NCBI GenBank assembly: GCA_016183075.1
Contig: JACPFH010000226.1
Span: 1 to 9,565 of the forward strand
Source of the DNA: Deltaproteobacteria bacterium
GTDB lineage: Bacteria; Desulfobacterota; Binatia; UBA9968
Direction: 5' to 3'
Length of the DNA: 9,565 bases
In this document: piece by piece, positions 1-5,325 of the stretch
How the letters are laid out: every line of letters begins with the position of its first letter
How positions within the stretch are numbered: position 1 is the first letter of the stretch
Position numbers and translations under genes: made by a program
The notes under the pieces: generated by a model
What the model was told of the DNA's origin: nothing
The model's database searches: none
The model's input: the letters and a program-made list of their open reading frames with translations, nothing else

Positions 1-1
1 G

Positions 2-589
2 GATGTGGCGTTCACAAACAACATTGTCCGACACGTCACAGCCGGGGTGAACATGCACGGTCGGGATGACAATTATCCGAGCCGGCAAACAAAACGGATC
101 CTCATCAAGAACAATTTCTTTGAGGATGTGGGAGGAGCCAGATGGGGGGGAGAAGAATATAGAAGAGGGACGCTCTTTCAAATCGTCAGCGGGACAGCGG
201 ACATTGTCATTGATCACAATACGGCCTTGCAGACGGGAAAGATCATCATCGCTGAGGGATCTCCCCATTCGGGCTTTGTCTATCAAAACAACGTGACTCT
301 CCACAACCACGAGGGCGTCCTTGGAGCCGGAACGGGAACTGGAATCCCCACGCTTAAGGCTTACTTTCCTGGGGCCGTGGTGCGCAGAAATGTGATCGTA
401 GGGGGCGATCGCGCGCGATACCCGCGGGATAACTTTTTTCCGGCCTCGCTTGCTAAAGTCGGTTTTGTAGATCCGGTGGCCGGCAAGTTCTTTTTCGCTG
501 ATTCGAGCCCGTACCGGCGCGCCGGGACCGAGCGCAAAGATCCGGGAGTGGATTTTACGAAACTCAACTTTCCGGGCGGAGTTCTCTAA
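2..589 (+). CDS. Right-handed parallel beta-helix protein, C-terminal part (5' end outside window)
   Basis: The reading frame is open from the first bases of the window, so the true start lies upstream and the GTG at 5 is probably internal. The visible 195 residues show the spaced Asn-rich turns of parallel beta-helix proteins: FTNNIV, IKNNFF, IDHNTA, YQNNVT and RRNVIV, about 25-40 residues apart. The C-terminal end (SSPYRRAGTERKDPGVDF) resembles the closing segment of secreted beta-helix proteins, where a 'sits at position, is so far apart' tail follows the last coil. Such folds are common in polysaccharide lyases, epimerases and surface adhesins. No catalytic residues can be assigned from this fragment, so the substrate is unknown. 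The stop directly abuts the glycosyltransferase ATG, which implies co-transcription and a possible role in polysaccharide modification or processing (inference). Confidence 0.75.
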   Translation, partial: DVAFTNNIVRHVTAGVNMHGRDDNYPSRQTKRILIKNNFFEDVGGARWGGEEYRRGTLFQIVSGTADIVIDHNTALQTGKIIIAEGSPHSGFVYQNNVTLHNHEGVLGAGTGTGIPTLKAYFPGAVVRRNVIVGGDRARYPRDNFFPASLAKVGFVDPVAGKFFFADSSPYRRAGTERKDPGVDFTKLNFPGGVL

Positions 590-1858
590 ATGGAAGCTAT
601 GGAACAGGAAACTTTGGCTGCGATCCTGACGATTTCCTCGTTTGGCCTTCTTTTCTACGCTTACGGCGCCTATCCGATTTTTCTCTGGTTGTTGGGATGC
701 CTCCTGCGGTCGGAGGGAAGTGAGAGGAGTGAGCCGAAGCAATGGCCGAAGGTGAGCATCATTCTCTCGGCCTACAATGAAGAGCGCATCATAGCCGAGC
801 GCATCAAAAATCTCCTAAAGCTTGACTATCCTTTGGATCTCATCGAGATCCTCATCGGCTCTGACGGCTGCACAGATCGGACCTGCGAGATCGTTGATTC
901 CTTCGCGCGCCGCGGCATCCGTCTGATCGCGTTCACGGAGAGGCGAGGGAAAGCGAGCGTGCTAAACGATCTCCTTTCTGCCGCGCGGGGCGAGGTAGTC
1001 GTTCTTACCGACGCGAACACCTTTTTCGATCCTGAAGCCGTCCGAGAGCTGGTAAGAGCGCTCTGGCGCAGTCCGTCCGCCCACGCCGTGGTCGGCCGCC
1101 TGGAACTCCGTTCTTCGGCGGGATCGGGAAACCTCGACGGCCTCTACTGGCGCTATGAGACCTGGATCAAGATCCTGGAGTCCCGCCTGGGCGCCGTGTT
1201 GGGGGCAAATGGGGCGATCTATGCGTTTCGGCGAGAAAAGTATCAGCCGCTTCCCAAAGAGGCCATAGTGGATGATTTCTTGATCCCTATGCTCATGCGC
1301 CTGCGGTCGGGCGGAAAGATCTTTTTTATCCCTTCGGCGAAGGCTTGGGAGACATCTCCGGAGCGAGTCGGGGATGAGTTCCGAAGGCGCGTGCGGATCG
1401 GCGCCGGGGACTTCCAAGCCCTCCTCTGGACCTGGCGGCTCCTCCTTCCCTGGAAAGGGATGATCGCTCTGTCTTACCTCTCCCATAAGGTCCTGCGATG
1501 GTTCGGCCCATGGCTTCTGCTTCTCGGCTTCGGAGCAAATCTGTGGCTGCTCGGCCACCCGTTTTTCCAATTGCTCTTCTTCGGCCAGATCTCCTTATAC
1601 GTGCTTGGTCTTTGCGCCGCGCTTTTCCGTCGAGTTCCGATCCTGGGCGCGGCGGCCTCCGGCGCGCGCTACTTCCTGGTCTTGAATGCCGGGCTTTTCC
1701 TCGGTTTTGGCCGGTTTACGCTGGGAATTGCCCGGCCGTTTTGGAGCACGGCTCGCGCGGAAGGCGAAGCCGTCCAGTCAGCGGAGCTTCCTCTCGGTTT
1801 TCCGAGCCAATCCATTCTAGAATCGGGTCCGGCTGAGACCTCCGGGGATGCAGCCTAG
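590..1858 (+). CDS. Membrane-anchored family 2 glycosyltransferase
   Basis: A 422-residue protein. One or two N-terminal membrane segments (about 9-40) precede a GT-A catalytic domain (about 53-285), followed by about three C-terminal membrane segments (about 303-321, 324-345, 361-378). Motifs fit processive or lipid-linked GT2 enzymes such as the NodC/IcaA/hyaluronan synthase relatives: VSIILSAYNEE at 55-65, the SDG at 91-93, the metal-binding TDAN at 140-143 with D147, and VDD at 227-229 as the likely catalytic base region. RRRVRIGAGDFQ (265-276) stands where Q(Q/R)xRW sits in cellulose and hyaluronan synthases. The enzyme probably transfers sugar from a UDP-sugar at the inner membrane; the sugar is not predictable. 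Start: GGAG at 578-581 is 8 nt before the ATG, which touches the previous stop, so the two genes are probably translationally linked. The tail after residue 385 looks unconserved, and the stop codon lies in the first bases of a dispersed repeat. Confidence 0.9.
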   Translation: MEAMEQETLAAILTISSFGLLFYAYGAYPIFLWLLGCLLRSEGSERSEPKQWPKVSIILSAYNEERIIAERIKNLLKLDYPLDLIEILIGSDGCTDRTCEIVDSFARRGIRLIAFTERRGKASVLNDLLSAARGEVVVLTDANTFFDPEAVRELVRALWRSPSAHAVVGRLELRSSAGSGNLDGLYWRYETWIKILESRLGAVLGANGAIYAFRREKYQPLPKEAIVDDFLIPMLMRLRSGGKIFFIPSAKAWETSPERVGDEFRRRVRIGAGDFQALLWTWRLLLPWKGMIALSYLSHKVLRWFGPWLLLLGFGANLWLLGHPFFQLLFFGQISLYVLGLCAALFRRVPILGAAASGARYFLVLNAGLFLGFGRFTLGIARPFWSTARAEGEAVQSAELPLGFPSQSILESGPAETSGDAA

Positions 1859-1958
1859 CCCGCACTATTCATGCATTGCAAAATGCAAAGTGAAAATTGC
1901 ACTTCTTGAATTGCGGATTGCGAATCGAGAATTTCGAATTGCGGATTGCGAATTGCGG
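1854..1958 (+). repeat. Dispersed repeat, copy 1 (conserved head plus heptamer tail)
   Basis: The head (1854-1877, beginning CCTAGCCCGCA) matches the reverse complement of 7023-7046 at 23 of 24 positions. After a 10-base insertion in this copy (1878-1887), the block AAGTGAAAATTGCA (1888-1901) is again identical to the other copy. A tail in strict 7-base phase runs from 1896 to 1958: about nine units related to ATTGCGG or ATTGCGA. An 18-base direct repeat within the tail (1908-1925 and 1936-1953) is a consequence of this phasing. The glycosyltransferase stop TAG (1856-1858) is part of the head. No coding potential is evident. Confidence 0.8.
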
Positions 1959-1963
1959 AAAAG

Positions 1964-2021
1964 GACCGAAGACCGAGGACCGGCGACCGGAGCCCGTCTC
2001 CCGTCTTCGGTCGTCCGTCGG
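1964..2021 (+). repeat. Two opposed heptamer arrays before glmS
   Basis: Four units of GACCGNN (1964-1991: GACCGAA, GACCGAG, GACCGGC, GACCGGA) are followed after two bases by four units on a CCGTC-type theme (1994-2021). The second array is largely complementary in theme to the first: GACCGAAGAC at 1964-1973 pairs perfectly with GTCTTCGGTC at 2003-2012, a 10-bp stem with a loop of about 29 nt. A seven-T run follows at 2023-2029, 10 nt beyond the stem. That distance is poor for a classical intrinsic terminator, though alternative register pairing between the arrays could shift the stem closer. Confidence 0.65.
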
Positions 2022-2045
2022 CTTTTTTTCATTCGCCATTTTCAT

Positions 2046-2051
2046 AAGGAG
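2046..2051 (+). promoter_or_regulatory. Ribosome binding site of glmS
   Basis: AAGGAG lies 9 nt before the ATG at 2061, a strong Shine-Dalgarno match. The start is further fixed because the second residue must be the catalytic Cys. No clear -35/-10 promoter was found in the repeat-filled leader, and the leader does not resemble the glmS ribozyme. Confidence 0.8.
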
Positions 2052-2060
2052 TAACATTCC

Positions 2061-3869
2061 ATGTGTGGCATTGTCGGCGTCGTCAGTAGGGAAGAGGTTG
2101 CCTCTCGGTTGGTCGATAGCATCGCGCGCCTGGAGTACCGCGGCTACGATTCCTGCGGTGTGGCCACTCTCAACTCCGTCGGCCTGGAGGTTCGCAAGGG
2201 CGTGGGCCCGGTGGCGGAGGTAGCAGCGCGAGAGGGCTTGAAGTCGGCCCATGGAACCTTCGGGATCGCCCATACCCGCTGGGCTACTCACGGCGGCGTT
2301 TCCCGGGAGAACGCTCATCCCCATCTTAGCTGCGACGGGCAGTTCGCGGTGGTTCACAACGGCATTATCTCCAACCATCACGCTCTGCGGCGCGAGCTCT
2401 TGGATCGCGGCCATCGCTTCCTTTCCGAGACCGACACCGAGGTCATCGCCCATCTGATCGAAGAGATCTACCGGCAAGAGGCTCCGGTCGAAGAGGCTTT
2501 TGTTCAAGCGCTGCGGCGGCTCGAAGGGAGTTTTGCCACCGCCATGATTGCCGCGGTCGAGCCGCAAAAGATCCTGTGCGCCCGGGACAAGAGTCCGTTG
2601 ATTCTCGGTATCGGCGACGAGGAGTGCTTCGTCGGGTCCGACGTCAATGCCTTCTTGCCCTATACCCGAACGGCCGTGGAGTTGGATGACGGGGAATACG
2701 CGGTTATCTCTCGCGACGGGTTCTCGGTTCGGGCCATCGCGTCGCGGGAGATCCGGAAAAAACGGGCCATGAACATCCAGTGGAGCCCGCAGAGCGCCGA
2801 GAAAGCGCACTACCGTCACTACATGGAAAAGGAGATTTGCGAGCAACCGGACGTCATCCGGCGGGCGCTGCAGGTGCCGCAGCGGGAGATCAGCGAGCTG
2901 GCGCGCCGGATGTCCGCGGCGAAACGAAATGTTTTCGTCGGCGTAGGAACGACCTACTACGTCGCGCTCTTCGGCCAGTACCTGCTTGCGGCCCTGGCCG
3001 GCGAATTCGCTCCCGCCCTGAGCTCCGACGAGGCCGGAACCCTCGGCGTGTGGGACCCCGATACTCTCGTTCTGGCAATCTCACAGTCGGGCGAGACGTT
3101 CGACACGCTCCAGGCGCTGCGCCACGCCAAGGCTGGCGGGGCGCAAACCGCGGCCATCGTCAACGTGCCCGGCTCCACGATGACGCGAGAGGCGAAGCTG
3201 GTGATCGAGCAAAACTCGGGCCCCGAGATCTGCGTCATCAGCACGAAGGCGGCGATGGCGCAAATGGTGCTGTTGATCCGGCTGGCGGCGGAGATCGCCC
3301 GGCTGAAGGGGGTCGATCGAGGGACCGCAAGCAGGCTGGCGGCCGAGCTCGAAGTCCTGCCGGAGCTGGTACAGGCCCTGCTGGCGAGCCAGCGTGTTCG
3401 CATCCGGGAGCTGGCCACTCGTTATCACGGCATGCGCAGCTGGTTTTTCCTTGGGCGGGGCATCTATACGCCCGTTGCCTACGAGTCCGCCCTCAAGATG
3501 AAGGAAGTCACCTACCTTCATGCAGAGGGCATGGCCGGGGGCTTCTTGAAACATGGAACATTGTCCCTCATCGACCCCCAGACACCCTGTGTCTTCTTGG
3601 TTCCCAACCGCGAAGATCGGGAGCTTTATGATCTTACGATGAGCAGCATGGCCGAGGTTCGCGCGCGCGCGGGCCGGGTAATCGCCTTCGCCTTCGACGA
3701 GGGCAACGAGAGCTTCGATGAAATGGTAGCGCTGCCCGAGACATCCCCTTGGATCGCCCCGCTCCTTCACCTGGTTGGGGCACAACTTTTAGCTTACGAG
3801 ACGGCGGTGGTTCTGGGAAGGAACGTCGATCGCCCTCGCTCGCTGGCCAAGTCCGTCACCGTCGCCTAG
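2061..3869 (+). CDS. glmS: Glutamine--fructose-6-phosphate aminotransferase (isomerizing)
   Basis: Converts fructose 6-phosphate and glutamine to glucosamine 6-phosphate, the first step towards UDP-GlcNAc, in the cytoplasm. Length 602 aa (E. coli about 609). An N-terminal Ntn-type glutaminase carries nucleophile Cys2 (MCGIVGVV), YRGYDS at 26-31, HTRWATHG at 71-78, HNGIISN at 99-105 and TDTEVIAH at 124-131. Two SIS domains follow. The first holds GTTYY at 296-300, SQSGET at 341-346, NVPGS at 368-372 and STKAAMAQ at 394-401. The second holds the catalytic-type residues E482, K497-H498 and K597 in RPRSLAKSVTV. Against remembered E. coli numbering, all these sites shift by the same seven residues, so spacing is conserved. 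Some usually conserved segments differ: SDEAGTLGV where SEFRYR is usual, and GGFLKHGTLSL for AGELKHGPLAL. This could be a divergent clade or a cluster-dedicated copy for amino-sugar supply. Confidence 0.95.
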   Translation: MCGIVGVVSREEVASRLVDSIARLEYRGYDSCGVATLNSVGLEVRKGVGPVAEVAAREGLKSAHGTFGIAHTRWATHGGVSRENAHPHLSCDGQFAVVHNGIISNHHALRRELLDRGHRFLSETDTEVIAHLIEEIYRQEAPVEEAFVQALRRLEGSFATAMIAAVEPQKILCARDKSPLILGIGDEECFVGSDVNAFLPYTRTAVELDDGEYAVISRDGFSVRAIASREIRKKRAMNIQWSPQSAEKAHYRHYMEKEICEQPDVIRRALQVPQREISELARRMSAAKRNVFVGVGTTYYVALFGQYLLAALAGEFAPALSSDEAGTLGVWDPDTLVLAISQSGETFDTLQALRHAKAGGAQTAAIVNVPGSTMTREAKLVIEQNSGPEICVISTKAAMAQMVLLIRLAAEIARLKGVDRGTASRLAAELEVLPELVQALLASQRVRIRELATRYHGMRSWFFLGRGIYTPVAYESALKMKEVTYLHAEGMAGGFLKHGTLSLIDPQTPCVFLVPNREDRELYDLTMSSMAEVRARAGRVIAFAFDEGNESFDEMVALPETSPWIAPLLHLVGAQLLAYETAVVLGRNVDRPRSLAKSVTVA

Positions 3870-3893
3870 GCAAAGCTGGTCAATCGTAAATAG

Positions 3894-4067
3894 TTAACCC
3901 TAATCCGAAATAAATTTTGGCCCCTACATGATCAACTTCCCTCTCCCGTCGCGGGAGAGGGCGAGGGTGAGGGCAAATTCCATGCGCACCACCCAGGAGG
4001 GCGAGGAGGCTATTTGGAGCGGTTCCGAGTCTGACTACTCAGAAAAAGATTTCCGGATTAGGGTTAA
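3894..4067. mobile_element. MITE-like 174-bp unit with terminal inverted repeats
   Basis: The left end (3894-3911, TTAACCCTAATCCGAAAT) matches the reverse complement of the right end (4049-4067) with a single one-base gap; the outer 14 bp are identical. The flanks carry an imperfect 10-base direct repeat, TCGTAAATAG at 3884-3893 and TCGTCAATAG at 4068-4077 (9 of 10), resembling a target-site duplication. No ORF of note lies inside. A GC-rich hairpin sits within. The 14-bp end equals two heptamers, so a heptamer-repeat origin instead of transposition is also possible. This unit fills more than half of the 321-bp gap between glmS and the epimerase. Confidence 0.55.
3939..3961. repeat. REP-like GC-rich palindrome
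   Basis: CCCTCTCCCG (3939-3948) and CGGGAGAGGG (3952-3961) form a perfect 10-bp stem with a 3-nt loop, followed by the CGAGGGTGAGGG segment (3962-3973). The same style of palindrome followed by a G-rich purine tail is widespread between genes in many bacterial genomes. It could halt or stabilise the 3' end of the glmS message, but no T run follows, so it is not a typical intrinsic terminator. Confidence 0.6.
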
Positions 4068-4092
4068 TCGTCAATAGTCCTCCCCACCCCGC

Positions 4093-4127
4093 CGGTTGAC
4101 GTTTAACGATTGGCGGTTGACGTGTTC
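4093..4127 (+). repeat. Degenerate heptamer array CGGTTGA-type
   Basis: Five consecutive 7-base units: CGGTTGA, CGTTTAA, CGATTGG, CGGTTGA and CGTGTTC. The 10-mer CGGTTGACGT recurs exactly 21 bases apart (4093 and 4114), that is three units. Confidence 0.55.
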
Positions 4128-4132
4128 TTCCC

Positions 4133-4167
4133 ATTGACCAATGACCAATGACCATTGACCAATAACC
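4133..4167 (+). repeat. Tandem heptamer array AATGACC-type
   Basis: Five clean units in tandem: ATTGACC, AATGACC, AATGACC, ATTGACC and AATAACC. The array ends 10 bases before the epimerase ribosome binding site, so it lies in the 5' leader or promoter region. It resembles in form the short tandem heptamer repeats described in cyanobacteria, but relatedness is not implied. Confidence 0.8.
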
Positions 4168-4177
4168 AGTCCATAGG

Positions 4178-4184
4178 AAAGGAG
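4178..4184 (+). promoter_or_regulatory. Ribosome binding site deciding the epimerase start
   Basis: AAAGGAG lies 6 nt before ATG 4191. An in-frame upstream ATG at 4155 would read through the heptamer array and place this site inside the gene, so 4191 is preferred. Confidence 0.8.
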
Positions 4185-4190
4185 CATCAA

Positions 4191-5174
4191 ATGTATCTCG
4201 TTACTGGAGGCGCAGGTTTTATCGGCTCTCACATCGCGCGGCGGCTTTCCGCCGTTGGGGAGGGGGTCCGCGTGCTGGACAATTTTAGTTACGGCAACAG
4301 TGAAAACCTCCGGGGGCTGGAGAGGAGGATCGAGGTGATCCGCGGCGACATCCTCGACCCGGTGATCATGGAGAAAGCGATGGCCGGCGTCGAAGTCGTG
4401 TTTCATCAGGCCGCGCTGCGCTCGGTTCCGTTTTCGGTGGAACATCCCTTGCTGGTGAACCGGGTTAATGTCGATGGGACCCTGAGCGTTCTCCACGCCG
4501 CTCGCCACGCCGGCGCCAGGCGGGTGGTGTTCGCTTCCTCGTCATCGGTTTACGGCAACGAAGCGCGTCTGCCCGCCAGTGAAGACCAGCTTCCGAAGCC
4601 GATCTCGCCGTACGGGGTGAGCAAATTGGTGGGCGAGCACTATTGCCGGGTGTTCACGGAACTCTACGGCCTGGAGACCGTGAGCTTGCGCTACTTCAAT
4701 GTCTTCGGGCCGAGGCAGGACCCGCATTCCGAATACGCGGCGGTCATCCCCCGTTTCATTCATCGGGTGCTCTCTGGCGTGCCGCTCGAGGTCCACGGAG
4801 ACGGGCTGCAATCGAGGGATTTCACCTACGTCGATAACGTTGTCGAGGCCAACTTGTTGGCTGCTAAGGTTCCGCAGGCGAGCGGCGGAGTCTTCAACGT
4901 GGGTCAGGGCAAAGCCTATCGCCTGATGGATTTGATCGACCTGCTGCGCCGGATCCTGGGCTGCGAACTGAGCTGGGTTCACACCCCGGCGAGATCTGGA
5001 GACATTCGCTCGACGCTGGCGGATGTCTCCCGGGCGCATCGTATCATGGGATTTCGTCCCGTGACCTCGTTTGCCGAGGGGGTGGCGAAAACCGTGGAGC
5101 ACATAGCGGTAGAGTTTTACAGGCTGTCCGGCGAGTCTCCGGTCCGAGAGCAGCTCGCTTCCGTGAGCGCTTGA
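4191..5174 (+). CDS. NAD-dependent nucleotide-sugar 4-epimerase (SDR family)
   Basis: An extended short-chain dehydrogenase of 327 aa, probably interconverting UDP-hexoses or UDP-N-acetylhexosamines in the cytoplasm. The start at 4191 places the Rossmann beta strand at once (MYLVTGGAGFIG, dinucleotide motif residues 6-12) after a good AAGGAG. D30 after the second strand is consistent with NAD preference. The catalytic set is visible: the Ser cluster ASSSSVYG at 115-122, then Y141 and K145 in SPYGVSK. The segment RYFNVFGPRQDP (167-178) followed by AAVIPRF (183-189), and HGDGLQSRDFTYVDN (202-216), resemble WbpP/TviC-type UDP-GlcNAc 4-epimerases and UDP-glucose/glucuronate 4-epimerases. Exact substrate cannot be settled from sequence alone. 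With glmS upstream and a glycosyltransferase nearby, a role in making an amino-sugar donor for a surface polysaccharide is likely. The 321-bp repeat-filled gap upstream suggests its own transcript. Confidence 0.92.
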   Translation: MYLVTGGAGFIGSHIARRLSAVGEGVRVLDNFSYGNSENLRGLERRIEVIRGDILDPVIMEKAMAGVEVVFHQAALRSVPFSVEHPLLVNRVNVDGTLSVLHAARHAGARRVVFASSSSVYGNEARLPASEDQLPKPISPYGVSKLVGEHYCRVFTELYGLETVSLRYFNVFGPRQDPHSEYAAVIPRFIHRVLSGVPLEVHGDGLQSRDFTYVDNVVEANLLAAKVPQASGGVFNVGQGKAYRLMDLIDLLRRILGCELSWVHTPARSGDIRSTLADVSRAHRIMGFRPVTSFAEGVAKTVEHIAVEFYRLSGESPVREQLASVSA

Positions 5175-5180
5175 CGTAAT

Positions 5181-5240
5181 TCCCTGCAGGGATCTTCCTT
5201 GCGACGATCGGGGGTTTACCCGATTATCACGGCCAATCGG
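5181..5240 (+). other. Palindrome and alternative hairpins downstream of the epimerase
   Basis: TCCCTGCAGGGA (5181-5192) is a perfect 12-bp palindrome just after the epimerase stop. ATCGGG (5207-5212) pairs with CCCGAT (5219-5224) over a 6-nt loop. CCGAT (5220-5224) can instead pair with ATCGG (5236-5240). The two pairings exclude each other. No T run follows either, so terminator function is doubtful. Confidence 0.35.
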
Positions 5241-5325
5241 CTGTTCTATCTTTACGAGAGCTATGCTTGAGGAAGCGCGCGCGCCCCGGGGGCGTGTGCA
5301 CGCGGAGTTGGTGGGGAAACGTAAC

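Noticed and set aside
962..1570. Minus-strand frame of 202 codons within the glycosyltransferase
   Set aside because: Low-complexity shadow opposite the conserved GT2 catalytic domain.
1910..1958. CRISPR-like repeats
   Set aside because: Units are 7 bases in direct tandem with no spacers and no cas genes nearby.
2003..2029. Classical intrinsic terminator after the glycosyltransferase
   Set aside because: The best stem ends 10 nt before the T run and its loop is about 29 nt, so the geometry is poor; listed only as a repeat.
1859..2060. glmS ribozyme/riboswitch upstream of glmS
   Set aside because: The leader is heptamer repeats and lacks the conserved ribozyme core. A short CGCCAGAAC word that recalls the ribozyme occurs at about 7179-7187, far from glmS, and is taken as chance.
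1869..2846. Long open frame on the minus strand covering the glmS 5' part and the repeat gap
   Set aside because: It runs antisense to a well-supported GlmS, its sequence shows no family motif, and its end is made of translated heptamer repeats. GC-rich codon use opens such frames.
2780..3631. Alternative plus-strand frame of 283 codons within glmS
   Set aside because: It is rich in Arg, Gly, Ala and Pro as expected for an out-of-frame reading; the GlmS frame carries all family motifs.
3081..3785. Minus-strand frame of 234 codons within glmS
   Set aside because: Antisense shadow with no recognisable domain, inside a conserved gene.
3894..4067. Telomere-like TTAGGG/CCCTAA words
   Set aside because: Only one word occurs at each end and they are part of the terminal inverted repeat, not a tandem telomeric array.
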